The notes below the pieces were generated by a model. It was not told the origin of the DNA, ran no database searches, and saw only the letters and a list, made by a program, of their open reading frames with translations. The position numbers were made by a program, and so were the translations under genes. Shown here one piece after another: positions 1 through 8,089 of a DNA stretch of 64,000 nucleotides; position 1 is the stretch's first letter, and each line of letters opens with the position of its first letter. The DNA comes from Streptomyces sp. CB01201 (lineage in GTDB: Bacteria > Actinomycetota > Actinomycetes > Streptomycetales > Streptomycetaceae), in assembly GCF_002803085.1 (NCBI RefSeq), contig NZ_NNBJ01000013.1, forward strand, positions 40,580 through 104,579, read 5' to 3'.

Positions 1-69
1 CGTCACGACGAGCGCGATGAAGAAGATGGCCATCACCACGGGGGGCAGAAGCGCGGAAACGTAGTCCAT
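1..69 (-). CDS. Small membrane protein, N-terminal fragment (cut by window edge)
   Basis: The ATG lies at 67-69 on the minus strand and the frame stays open to the window edge, giving 23 residues that begin MDYVSALLPPVVMAIFFIAL. This is a hydrophobic segment typical of a membrane anchor. The rest of the gene is outside the window, so length and family cannot be judged. It is read in the same direction as the cofactor genes upstream but is separated from the next gene by about 70 bp. Confidence 0.6.
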   Translation of the reverse strand, partial: MDYVSALLPPVVMAIFFIALVVT

Positions 70-141
70 ACCGACAGGGTAGCGAGGGACGCCCGGCGGG
101 TCGGGGCCGGGTGGGCCGCGACCCGCCGGGCACCCTCGGCC

Positions 142-747
142 TCAGCCCGCTCGCCGTTCCTCGGCCGGGGGCTCGGGCCGGCGGCGCGGCGGGAAGACCT
201 CGGAGGGCTTGGGTACGGGCCGCTCGGGCGCGGGCGCCGGTCGGGCCGGGGTGCCCGGCCGCGGCTCGGCCGACCCGTCGCCGCCGGCCGCGCCTCCGCC
301 GACCAGGGTCAGGAGCCTGCCGCGCCGGTCGGGCGCCGCGACCGCGCGGCCGGCCAGCCGGGCCCGCACCGAACGCTCGGCGATCCGCCGGCAGCGCTCC
401 AGGAGGGCTTCGCACACCGGGTCCGAGCGCAGCGCCCGCAGCGCGGCCAGATCGTCGGGTCCGGGCTGGTAGCCGGCCGCCAGGGCGTCCTGGAGCAGCT
501 CGGTGTAGCCGGGCAGCGAGCCGGGGAGCGCGTCACGGTAGCGGTCGAGGTCGGCGAGCAGGAAGGCGCGCAGCCGCTCCCCCTCGCGGACGGCCTCGTC
601 CACGGAGTCGGCCAGGCGCAGGCAGTCCCGGATGTCCTCATCCTGGACGGCGCTGGGGTGGAGGGCGATGGCGAGGGCGCGTCGGAGCACACGCAGCTCG
701 TCCGCACCGAACGCCATGCCGCCGCGGGATCCGTATGGCGTGGGCAT
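142..747 (-). CDS. Hypothetical protein, helical N-half and Pro/Arg-rich C-terminal tail
   Basis: A 201-aa protein of unknown function. The first ~130 residues look alpha-helical and acidic/hydrophobic (DELRVLRRALAIAL, DCLRLADSVDEAVREGERL); the last ~60 are low complexity, rich in Pro, Ala, Gly and Arg. There is no signal peptide or membrane segment. A second start at 717 (MAFGADELRVL) is possible. It lies 120 bp downstream of coaX on the same strand and could be the last gene of that operon, but the gap and different character leave this open. Confidence 0.7.
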   Translation of the reverse strand: MPTPYGSRGGMAFGADELRVLRRALAIALHPSAVQDEDIRDCLRLADSVDEAVREGERLRAFLLADLDRYRDALPGSLPGYTELLQDALAAGYQPGPDDLAALRALRSDPVCEALLERCRRIAERSVRARLAGRAVAAPDRRGRLLTLVGGGAAGGDGSAEPRPGTPARPAPAPERPVPKPSEVFPPRRRPEPPAEERRAG

Positions 748-867
748 GCGGTGACGATACGTCCTAAAGGGACAAAATCCGTTTAACAGGCCGATGTCGG
801 GCGCGTTGACGGGACCTGCGGGTCCCGCACGCCCGGCACCGGCCGGAGTCCTCGGGAATTCGGGGAC

Positions 868-1674
868 TCAGGAGCGCGCCACGTTGCGCTCGTACACCAG
901 GCGCAGGCCGATCAGGGTCAGCCACGGCTCGTGCTCGTCGATCTCCTCGGCCTCGCCGAGGACCGTGGGGGCCAGGCCGCCGGTCGCGATGACCGTCACG
1001 TCGTCCGGATCGCCGTCGGGGCCGACCAGTTCGCGCTTCATGCGCCGCACGACGCCGTCGACCTGGCCCGCGAACCCGTACACGATGCCGGCCTGCATCG
1101 CCTCGACGGTGTTCTTGCCGATCACCGAGCGGGGCCGGGCCACCTCGATCTTGCGGAGCTGGGCGCCCCGGATGCCGAGGGCGTCGACGGAGATCTCGAT
1201 GCCGGGGGCGATGACGCCGCCGACGTACTCGCCGCGCGCGCTGACCGCGTCGAAGGTCGTGCCCGTGCCGAAGTCGACGACGATCGCGGGGCCGCCGTAG
1301 AGGTCGACGGCGGCGACCGAGTTGACGATGCGGTCGGCGCCGACCTCCTTGGGGTTGTCGGTCAGGACCGGCACGCCCGTCTTGATGCCCGGCTCCACCA
1401 GGACCGCCGGGACGTCGCCGTAGTAGCGGCGGGTCACCTCGCGCAGCTCGTGCAGGACCGAGGGGACGGTCGCGCAGATCGCGATGCCCTCGATGCCGTC
1501 GCCGAGTTCCGCGCCGAGCAGCGGGTGGGTGCCCATCAGGCCGTTGAGCAGCACGGCCAGCTCGTCCGCGGTGCGGCGGGCGTCGGTGGAGATCCGCCAG
1601 TGCTCGACGACCTCCTCGCCGTCGAACAGGCCGAGGACGGTGTGGGTGTTGCCGACGTCGATGGTGAGCAGCAT
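868..1674 (-). CDS. coaX: Type III pantothenate kinase
   Basis: Catalyses the first step of coenzyme A synthesis: ATP-dependent phosphorylation of pantothenate in the cytoplasm. The 268-aa protein begins MLLTIDVGNTHTVLGLFDG, the ASKHA-fold phosphate loop of CoaX. It also carries GADRIVNSVAA, the DFGTGTTFDAV second phosphate motif and a late VIATGGLAPTV segment, all standard for type III kinases. The length is normal. The start codon ATG overlaps the nadC stop by one base (TGATG), so translation is probably coupled. It ends the run DUF2520-panC-nadB-nadC-coaX, placing pantothenate activation directly after pantothenate and NAD synthesis. Confidence 0.95.
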   Translation of the reverse strand: MLLTIDVGNTHTVLGLFDGEEVVEHWRISTDARRTADELAVLLNGLMGTHPLLGAELGDGIEGIAICATVPSVLHELREVTRRYYGDVPAVLVEPGIKTGVPVLTDNPKEVGADRIVNSVAAVDLYGGPAIVVDFGTGTTFDAVSARGEYVGGVIAPGIEISVDALGIRGAQLRKIEVARPRSVIGKNTVEAMQAGIVYGFAGQVDGVVRRMKRELVGPDGDPDDVTVIATGGLAPTVLGEAEEIDEHEPWLTLIGLRLVYERNVARS

Positions 1675-2699
1675 CAGGCCGAGCCCTCTCGGCCGGCCTC
1701 GCGCAGGTCGAGGCCGATGTCCAGGATCGGCGAGGAGTGCGTGAGGGCGCCCACCGCCAGGTAGTCGACACCCGTCGCCGCGTACTCGGCGGCGTTCGCC
1801 AGGGTGAGGCGGCCGGAGGATTCGAGCATCGCGCGGCCCGCGACCAGGGCGACCGCCTCGGCCGTCTCGGCCGGCGTGAAGTTGTCGAGCAGGATCAGGT
1901 CGGCCCCGGCGTCCAGGACCTCGGTGACCTGGTCCAGGGTGTCGACCTCGACCTCGACGGCGAGGTCGGGGAAGCGGTCGCGCACCGCCTTGAAGGCCTC
2001 GGCCACCCCGCCGGCCGCGATCACGTGGTTGTCCTTGACCAGGGCCGCGTCCGACAGGGACATGCGGTGGTTGACGCCCCCGCCGCAGCGCACCGCGTAC
2101 TTCTCCAGGGCGCGCAGGCCCGGGGTGGTCTTGCGGGTGTCGCGGACCTTGGCGCCGGTGCCTTCGAGGGCGTCCGCCCAGGCGCGGGTGGCGGTGGCGA
2201 TGCCGGACAGGCGGCAGAGCAGGTTGAGCGCGCTGCGCTCGCCGGTCAGCAGGTCGCGGGTGCGGGTGGTGACGCTGAGCAGCTTCTGGCCCGCGGCCAC
2301 CCGGTCGCCGTCGGCGACGTGCCGCTCGACCTCGAACTCCTCGGTGCACACGATGGACAGGATCGCCTCGGCGACCCGCAGACCCGCGACCGTGCCGGCC
2401 TCGCGGGCGGTGAAGTCGCCGGTGGCGACGGCGTCCTGGGGGACGGTGGCGGCCGATGTGACGTCGAAGCCGCCGTCCAGGTCCTCCTCGATGGCGAGGT
2501 GGGCGATGTCCTCGACCTGGACGGGGTCGAGGCCGGACTCGGCGAGCAGCGCGGCGAGCGCGGGGTCGAGCCCGCACTCGTACACCTCCTCGCCGCCGCA
2601 GCCGCAGTCGTCGCCGCAGCCGCCGCCCTGGACGGGCGCACCGATCTGGATCAGGGGGACGTCCACCGGCTGGGGACGGAGTTCCTCGGGCGTGCTCAC
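1674..2699 (-). CDS. nadC: Nicotinate-nucleotide diphosphorylase (carboxylating), with Cys-rich N-terminal extension
   Basis: Converts quinolinate and PRPP to nicotinate mononucleotide, CO2 and PPi in de novo NAD synthesis. 341 aa, about 50 longer than typical NadC. The family body starts near residue 44 (LDPALAALLAESGLDP) and includes the EDLDGGFDVTS segment, RDTRKTTPGLR, the GGGVNHR loop and an ILLDNFTP strand. The start chosen is GTG at 2699, with GGAG 8 nt upstream and only 2 nt after the nadB stop. The extra N-terminus carries four cysteines around GGGCGDDCGCGGEE (C28, C32, C34 and then C42), resembling a metal-binding or redox tail. That role is inference. The stop overlaps the coaX start. 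Confidence 0.93.
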   Translation of the reverse strand: MSTPEELRPQPVDVPLIQIGAPVQGGGCGDDCGCGGEEVYECGLDPALAALLAESGLDPVQVEDIAHLAIEEDLDGGFDVTSAATVPQDAVATGDFTAREAGTVAGLRVAEAILSIVCTEEFEVERHVADGDRVAAGQKLLSVTTRTRDLLTGERSALNLLCRLSGIATATRAWADALEGTGAKVRDTRKTTPGLRALEKYAVRCGGGVNHRMSLSDAALVKDNHVIAAGGVAEAFKAVRDRFPDLAVEVEVDTLDQVTEVLDAGADLILLDNFTPAETAEAVALVAGRAMLESSGRLTLANAAEYAATGVDYLAVGALTHSSPILDIGLDLREAGREGSA

Positions 2700-2701
2700 G
2701 G

Positions 2702-4408
2702 TTACGGCTCCAGGGGGGTGGCTGCGACGGTCGGGGGGAAGGTGGCGCTGGTGGTGGGGCGGATGTCCAGGGACCGCCCGGGGGTGATGCGGACGACGAG
2801 GTGGCGGCGCCAGGCCGCGTCGTCGCGGTCCGGCCGGTCCTCGCGCCAGTGGCAGCCGCGGGTCTCCTCGCGGGCGGCCGCCGCGGCGACCAGGACCCGG
2901 GCGACCAGCAGCAGATTGGTGGTCTCCCACGCCTCGACGCCCGGCACGGCGGCCTTGCGCTCGTCGGCGTGGATCTCCTCCAGGCGCGCGGCCGCCTCGG
3001 CGAGGCTCGCGGCCGATCGCAGCACCCCGGCGCCGTTGGTCATGATCCGCTGGATCCGGATCCGGGCCGCCGGGTCGAGCAGCGGTACGGGACCGTCGAG
3101 CAGGTCGGCCGCAACAGCCTTGCCCTGTACGGGAGTTGGGGTGGGCCCGCCCGGGTCCGCCAGGATGTCCGCCGCGATGTTCTCGGCGAAGACCAAGCCC
3201 TCCAGAAGGGAGTTGGAGGCGAGCCGGTTGGCGCCGTGCACCCCGGTGCAGGCGACCTCGCCGCACGCGTACAGGCCCGGCACGGTGGTGCGGCCGCGCA
3301 GGTCGGTGCGGATGCCGCCGGAGGCGTAGTGCGCGGCGGGGGCGACCGGGATCGGCTCGGTCACCGGGTCGATGCCGTGCGAGCGGCAGGCGGCCAGGAT
3401 CGTCGGGAAGCGCTGCTCCCACATCCCGGCGCCGAAGTGCCGGGCGTCCAGGTACATGTGCTCGGCGCCCTGTGCCTGCATCTGGCGGGTGATGGCCTTG
3501 GCGACGATGTCGCGCGGGGCGAGCTCGGCCAGCTCGTGCTGCCCGAGCATGAAACGGGTGCCGGCCGCGTCCACCAGGTGGGCGCCCTCTCCGCGCACCG
3601 CCTCGGAGACCAGCGGCTGCTGGCCCTCCGAGTCGGCGCCGAGGAAGAGGACCGTGGGGTGGAACTGGACGAATTCGAGGTCGGAGATCTCGGCACCGGC
3701 GCGCAGCGCGAGGGCCACGCCGTCGCCGGTGGACACCGACGGGTTGGTGGTCGCCGAGAACACCTGGCCCATGCCGCCGGTCGCGAGGACCACCGCGGGG
3801 GCGTGGACCGCGCCGACGCCGTCGTGCTGGCCCTCGCCCATGACGTGCAGGGTGATGCCGGCGGTGCGGCCGTGCCCGTCCTTGAGGAGGTCGAGGACCA
3901 GGGCGTTCTCGATGGTGCGCACCGCCTGGGTGCGGACCGCCTCGACGAGCGCGCGGGAGATCTCGGCGCCCGTCGCGTCGCCGCCCGCGTGCGCGATGCG
4001 CCGGCGGTGGTGGCCGCCCTCGCGGGTCAGCGAGATCGCGCCCGAGTCGTCGGTGTCGAAGTGGGCGCCGGTGGCGATCAACCGCCGTACCGCGTCCGGG
4101 CCTTCGGTGACCAGGAGGCGTACCGCGTCCTCGTCGCACAGGCCCGCGCCGGCGACCAGGGTGTCGTCCAGGTGCTGTTCGGGGGTGTCGCCCTCGCCGA
4201 GGGCGGCCGCTATGCCGCCCTGCGCCCAGCGCGTGGAGCCGTCGTCCAGGCGGGCCTTGGTGACGACGACCGTGGCCAGGCCGGCCGCGGTGCAGCGCAG
4301 CGCGGCGGTCAGACCCGCGACGCCGGAGCCGACGACCACGACGTCCGCGTCGATGGCCCAGCCCGGGGCGGGGGCGTCGAGTCGTATTCCGGTTCCGGTA
4401 CTGGTCAT
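2702..4408 (-). CDS. nadB: L-aspartate oxidase
   Basis: FAD enzyme oxidising L-aspartate to iminoaspartate, the first step of NAD synthesis. 568 aa, a usual length. The N-terminal FAD dinucleotide motif is VVVVGSGVAGLTAAL (near residues 22-36). Then come the STRWAQGGIAAAL loop, the SLTREGGHHRRRIAH substrate region and a C-terminal HYASGGIRTDLRGRTTVPGLYACGE block, as in the succinate dehydrogenase/fumarate reductase flavoprotein superfamily. The ATG overlaps the panC stop (ATGA), showing translational coupling. The partner quinolinate synthase gene nadA is not in this window, so it must lie elsewhere. Confidence 0.95.
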   Translation of the reverse strand: MTSTGTGIRLDAPAPGWAIDADVVVVGSGVAGLTAALRCTAAGLATVVVTKARLDDGSTRWAQGGIAAALGEGDTPEQHLDDTLVAGAGLCDEDAVRLLVTEGPDAVRRLIATGAHFDTDDSGAISLTREGGHHRRRIAHAGGDATGAEISRALVEAVRTQAVRTIENALVLDLLKDGHGRTAGITLHVMGEGQHDGVGAVHAPAVVLATGGMGQVFSATTNPSVSTGDGVALALRAGAEISDLEFVQFHPTVLFLGADSEGQQPLVSEAVRGEGAHLVDAAGTRFMLGQHELAELAPRDIVAKAITRQMQAQGAEHMYLDARHFGAGMWEQRFPTILAACRSHGIDPVTEPIPVAPAAHYASGGIRTDLRGRTTVPGLYACGEVACTGVHGANRLASNSLLEGLVFAENIAADILADPGGPTPTPVQGKAVAADLLDGPVPLLDPAARIRIQRIMTNGAGVLRSAASLAEAAARLEEIHADERKAAVPGVEAWETTNLLLVARVLVAAAAAREETRGCHWREDRPDRDDAAWRRHLVVRITPGRSLDIRPTTSATFPPTVAATPLEP

Positions 4409-5451
4409 TCCGGTGCTCCGAACGTGAGCGGGATGTTGTCGATGAGGCGGGTGGTGCCGACGCGGGCGGCGACCGCGAGGATCGCGGTGCCGTCGAAGCC
4501 CCCGGGCGCCTCCCGGCCGTGCCCTCCCGGGGGACGCTCCCCGGACCCGTCCTCGTCGGGGCGGCCGATCTCCTGGAACGTCGCCGGGTCGACGAGCGCC
4601 AAGTAGTCGACCACGACCGGCGGTTCGGCCTTCGCGGCGGCGTCGAGCACGCCTTGGGCGACGGCCTTGATGGCGGCGGGCGACGGCGCGGCCGCCGCGA
4701 CCGCGTGCGCGTCGGCGGCGGCGCGGGCCTCGCCGATCGCGGTGAGCGCGTCGGCCCGGCCGGCGGCCGCGCCCCCGGCGGTGGCCCGCGCGTGCAGGGC
4801 GTGCTCGGCGGCCAGCCGGTCGCGGGCCGCGAACAGGGCGCGCGACAGGGCACGGGCCGCGGTCCGTTCGGCCGGTTCGAGGTAGCGGTTGCGGCTGGAC
4901 AGGGCGAGCCCGTCGTCCTCGCGGACCGTCGGTACGCCGACGATCTCGACCGGGAAGTTCAGATCGCGCACCATGCGCCGGATCAGCGCCAGCTGCTGGG
5001 CGTCCTTCTGCCCGTACAGGGCGACGTCCGGCGCGCTGAGGTGGAGCAGCTTGGCGACGACGGTCAGCATGCCGTCGAAGTGCCCTGGCCGGGCCGCGCC
5101 TTCGAGGAGCTCGCCCATGGGGCCCGCGGTGACGCGCACCTGGGGCTCTCCGCCGGGGTAGACCTCGTCCACGGAGGGCGCGAACACGGCGTCGGCGCCG
5201 GCCCGTTCGGCGATCGCGCGGTCCGCGTCCAGGGTGCGCGGATAGCGGTCCAGGTCCTCGCCCGCGCCGAACTGGAGGGGGTTGACGAAGACGGTGACCA
5301 CGACCTGCCCCTCGGGCCCGGCCAGCTCGCGCGCGGTGCGGATCAACGTGGCGTGGCCCTCGTGCAGCGCGCCCATGGTCATCACGACGGCACGGCGGCC
5401 GGTGTGCTCCAGGGCCGCGAGCTCGGCGGCCGTACGCACCAGGGCGGTCAT
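4405..5451 (-). CDS. panC: Pantothenate synthetase
   Basis: ATP-dependent condensation of pantoate with beta-alanine to give pantothenate. The 348-aa protein shows the HIGH-like TMGALHEGHATLI motif near residue 25, VFVNPLQFG, the YGQKDAQQLALIRRMVRDL helix and the KMSKS-like LSSRNRYL. It is longer than the common ~280-aa form because of an Ala-rich insertion in the C-terminal domain and a Gly/Pro/Glu-rich insert (EDGSGERPPGGHGREAPGGF). An AAGGAG site sits 8 nt before the ATG. It overlaps DUF2520 upstream and nadB downstream by four bases each (ATGA), so the three are one translational unit. Confidence 0.95.
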   Translation of the reverse strand: MTALVRTAAELAALEHTGRRAVVMTMGALHEGHATLIRTARELAGPEGQVVVTVFVNPLQFGAGEDLDRYPRTLDADRAIAERAGADAVFAPSVDEVYPGGEPQVRVTAGPMGELLEGAARPGHFDGMLTVVAKLLHLSAPDVALYGQKDAQQLALIRRMVRDLNFPVEIVGVPTVREDDGLALSSRNRYLEPAERTAARALSRALFAARDRLAAEHALHARATAGGAAAGRADALTAIGEARAAADAHAVAAAAPSPAAIKAVAQGVLDAAAKAEPPVVVDYLALVDPATFQEIGRPDEDGSGERPPGGHGREAPGGFDGTAILAVAARVGTTRLIDNIPLTFGAPE

Positions 5452-6371
5452 CGTTCGTCTCCTTCGGCGAGCACCCCGAGCAGGTCCTCGGCAAGCTCGG
5501 GCTTGAGCAGGCCGTGGGCGAGCGCCCGGTCCGCGGTCGTACGGGCCATCGCGAGGTATCCGGCGACCGTGCCCGGCGCGTGCTTGCGCAGCTCGGCCAC
5601 GTGGGCGGCGACCGTGCCCGCGTCGCCGCGCGCGACCGGGCCGGTCAGGGCCGCGTCGCCCGAGCGCAGGGCGTTGTCGAGAGCCGCGCCGAGCAGCGGG
5701 CCGAGCATCCGGTCGGGGTGGGCGACACCGGCCCGGCCGAGCAGCTCCATCGACTGGGCGACCAGCGTGACCAGGTGGTTCGCGCCGAGCGCGAGGGCCG
5801 CGTGGTAGAGCGGGCGGTCGCCCTCCGCGATCCACTCGGGCTCGCCGCCCATCTCGATGACCAGGGCCTCCGCGGCGAGCCGCAGCTCCTCGGGGGCGGT
5901 CACACCGAACGAGCAGCCCGCGAGCCGCTGGACGTCCACGGCCGTGCCGGTGAACGTCATCGCCGGGTGCAGGGCGAGCGGCAGCGCGCCGGCCCGCCTG
6001 GCCGGGTCGAGGACGGCCGTTCCGTACCGCCCGGAGGTGTGCACCAGGAGCTGGCCGGGGCGGATCGCGCCCGTCTCGGCGAGGCCCTCGACCAGGCCCG
6101 GCAGGGCGTCGTCGGGGACGGTCAGGAGGACGAGCTCGGCGCGCGCGAAGACCTCGGCCGGCGGCACGAGCGGCACGTCGGGCAGCAGGGCGGCGGCCCT
6201 GCGCACCGAGGCGTCGGAGACGCCGGAGACCGCGACCGGGCGGTGTCCGGCCAGCTGGAGGGCCGCGGCGAGGGCGGGGCCGACCCGGCCCGCGCCGACG
6301 ACGCCCACGGCGAGGCGGGCGGGGCGGTCCGCCGGGCTGTGTTCGTGGCGGTGCTCTGATGGTGCGTTCAC
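5448..6371 (-). CDS. Rossmann-fold DUF2520 oxidoreductase-like protein (candidate ketopantoate reductase)
   Basis: A 307-aa NAD(P)-binding protein. An N-terminal Rossmann domain (VGVVGAGRVGPALA near residue 20, VLLTVPDDALPGLV) is followed by a DUF2520-type helical domain (LALHPAMTFTGTA, HAALALGANHLVTLV). It is the first gene of the coupled operon and overlaps panC by ATGA. Start: GTG at 6371, preceded by GGAAGG at 9 nt; an in-frame start further upstream at 6440 is less likely. Family knowledge: a distinct ketopantoate reductase, PanG, is known in Francisella. Position beside panC makes this gene a candidate for the same step. That function is inferred, not shown. Confidence 0.85.
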   Translation of the reverse strand: MNAPSEHRHEHSPADRPARLAVGVVGAGRVGPALAAALQLAGHRPVAVSGVSDASVRRAAALLPDVPLVPPAEVFARAELVLLTVPDDALPGLVEGLAETGAIRPGQLLVHTSGRYGTAVLDPARRAGALPLALHPAMTFTGTAVDVQRLAGCSFGVTAPEELRLAAEALVIEMGGEPEWIAEGDRPLYHAALALGANHLVTLVAQSMELLGRAGVAHPDRMLGPLLGAALDNALRSGDAALTGPVARGDAGTVAAHVAELRKHAPGTVAGYLAMARTTADRALAHGLLKPELAEDLLGVLAEGDER

Positions 6372-6501
6372 GCGGTGGGGCCTTCCGTTCCAGTCCGCGA
6401 GGGGTACCGGACGCCGAACCAAATCAAACGGCCCGCTCATGCTACGCCCCGGCCCCGGAAACCCCTTTGGTTGTCCACAGGGTGTGGGCGATCATCGGCC
6501 C

Positions 6502-7701
6502 ATGCCAGACACCGAGCCGAATCCCCGCCCCGACTCCCCTTCCCCGGCCCCCGGAGCGGGGCCGGAGGAAACCCCGGAACAGGCCCAGCAGCACCGCCTG
6601 GCCGTCTTCAGGAGCGCCGGGCGGACCCTGGCGCACCACACGGTCGACCACACCATGGCGGAACGACTGACGGCCCTCCTCGCGGACGGGGCCGAGGTCT
6701 ACGACCTGGACGCGTTCGCCGACATCTACGGCGACGGCCCGGTCGCCGAGCTGGAGCGGCGCACCGCCGAGGAGCTCGGCTTCCCGGCGGCCGTCTTCTT
6801 CCCCACCGGCACGATGGCTCAGCAGGTCGCGCTGCGCTGCTGGGCCGCGCGCACCGGCGACACGACGGTCGCCCTGCACCCGCTCGCCCACCCCGAGGTG
6901 CACGAGCGCCAGGCCTTCGGACAGCTCAGCGGCCTGCGCACGGTCCACCCGACCGCCGAGCCCCGGCTGCCCACCGCCGATGAGGTGCGCGACTTCGAGG
7001 AGCCCTTCGGCACCCTGATGCTGGAGCTTCCGCTGCGCGACGCGGGCTATGTGCTGCCGACCTGGGACGAGCTGGTCGCCGTGGTGGAGGCCGCCCGTGA
7101 GCGGGACGCGGTGGTGCACTTCGACGGGGCCAGGCTGTGGGAGACCACCGCCCACTTCGGCCGCCCGCTGCGGGAGATCGCGGGCCTCGCGGACAGCGTG
7201 TACGTGTCCTTCTACAAGACCCTCGGCGGCCTCTCGGGCGCGGTCCTGGTGGGCCCGGAGTCGCTGATCGCGCAGGCCCGCGCCTGGCGGCACCGCTACG
7301 GCGGCCAGCTCTTCCAGCAGTTCCCCGCCGCCCTCTCCGGCCTGCTCGGCCTGCGCCGCGAGCTGCCCGGGCTGCCGTCGTACGTGGCCCATGCCAAGGT
7401 CGTGGCGGGTGCGATCGCGGCCGGCCTGGCCGAGGCGGGCGTGCCGTGGTTCCGGGTGCACCCCGAGCCGCCGCACACCCACCAGTTCCAGGTGTGGCTG
7501 CCCTACGACGCCGAGGTGCTCAGCGCCGCGGCCCTCCGGCAGGCCGAGGCGGGCACATGCCTGTTCCGGCGCTGGTTCGCGAGCCCCTCGGGCCCGGCGG
7601 GCCTCGCCGTCACCGAGGTCACCGTCAACGCGCCGGGCCTCGCGTGGACCGCCGCGGACGTACGGGCCGCGGTGGCCGACTTCGTACGGCTGCTGCCGTA
7701 G
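6502..7701 (+). CDS. Beta-eliminating lyase / threonine aldolase family PLP enzyme
   Basis: A 399-aa fold-type I PLP protein of the threonine-aldolase/tryptophanase group. Visible features are FPTGTMAQQVALR (cofactor phosphate pocket), VVHFDGARLWETT (Asp for the pyridine nitrogen) and SFYKTLGGLSGAVL, with Lys239 as the likely Schiff-base lysine. The first ~35 residues are Pro/Glu-rich and probably disordered. Classical low-specificity threonine aldolase would give glycine and acetaldehyde; the true substrate is not evident. It is divergent from the panC operon across 130 bp. Confidence 0.85.
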   Translation: MPDTEPNPRPDSPSPAPGAGPEETPEQAQQHRLAVFRSAGRTLAHHTVDHTMAERLTALLADGAEVYDLDAFADIYGDGPVAELERRTAEELGFPAAVFFPTGTMAQQVALRCWAARTGDTTVALHPLAHPEVHERQAFGQLSGLRTVHPTAEPRLPTADEVRDFEEPFGTLMLELPLRDAGYVLPTWDELVAVVEAARERDAVVHFDGARLWETTAHFGRPLREIAGLADSVYVSFYKTLGGLSGAVLVGPESLIAQARAWRHRYGGQLFQQFPAALSGLLGLRRELPGLPSYVAHAKVVAGAIAAGLAEAGVPWFRVHPEPPHTHQFQVWLPYDAEVLSAAALRQAEAGTCLFRRWFASPSGPAGLAVTEVTVNAPGLAWTAADVRAAVADFVRLLP

Positions 7702-7722
7702 CCCCTGCCGCCCCGCACGGCC

Positions 7723-7950
7723 TCACGGGCAGGCGGGCGGGCGGCGGCCGTGCCGCGGGGCGTGCAGGTGGGCCAGGGCCGCCCGCAGCCGGCCGGTGGC
7801 GAGGCGGCCCGCGAGAACCGCCTCGAAGCGGCGGTAGTCCCGTATCGCGCGCACGGTCGCCACGTCGTGGGTGCCGGGTACCGGAGGCGCGGGCTCGCCG
7901 AGGCGGGCCGCGCGGTAGCTGTCGATCATGTGCTGCTGCATCGCGTCCAT
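7723..7950 (-). CDS. Small hypothetical protein (75 aa)
   Basis: 75 residues starting MDAMQQHMIDSYRAARLGEP, basic toward the C-terminus, with no membrane segment or recognisable domain. It is divergent from the DUF5937/ArsR regulator, and the shared 139-bp region carries two matched palindromes, so it is probably under that regulator's control. Function unknown. Similar short proteins opposite DUF5937 regulators are, from memory, common in streptomycetes. Confidence 0.65.
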   Translation of the reverse strand: MDAMQQHMIDSYRAARLGEPAPPVPGTHDVATVRAIRDYRRFEAVLAGRLATGRLRAALAHLHAPRHGRRPPACP

Positions 7951-7989
7951 GCCTCCACGGTGAGCCCGTTCGGGCGCCGCGTCGCGCCG

Positions 7990-8007
7990 ATTGACGAGCC
8001 GCGTCAA
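7990..8007. promoter_or_regulatory. Operator-like palindrome 1 (ATTGAC-N7-GTCAA)
   Basis: ATTGAC at 7990-7995 and GTCAA at 8003-8007 are separated by 7 nt. The same hexamer and spacer occur at 8031-8049. The site is closer to the small divergent gene (start 7950). It is likely a binding site for the ArsR-type domain encoded at 8090-9208, which is inference from position and symmetry. Confidence 0.6.
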
Positions 8008-8023
8008 ATGGCGCCCGACCAGC

Positions 8024-8056
8024 GCCGTCGATTGACCGGGACCGTCAATCGACGGC
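8024..8056. promoter_or_regulatory. Operator-like palindrome 2, perfect 13-bp arms around ATTGAC-N7-GTCAAT
   Basis: Perfect inverted repeat: arms GCCGTCGATTGAC (8024-8036) and GTCAATCGACGGC (8044-8056) with a 7-nt spacer. It lies 33 bp before the DUF5937/ArsR start codon, so it probably overlaps that promoter or its leader. It shares its core and spacer length with the site at 7990-8007; the two centres are about 41 bp apart, roughly four helical turns. Confidence 0.7.
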
Positions 8057-8089
8057 CGCTGTGCCGGTGCGCCGGTGCACCATGGGCGC

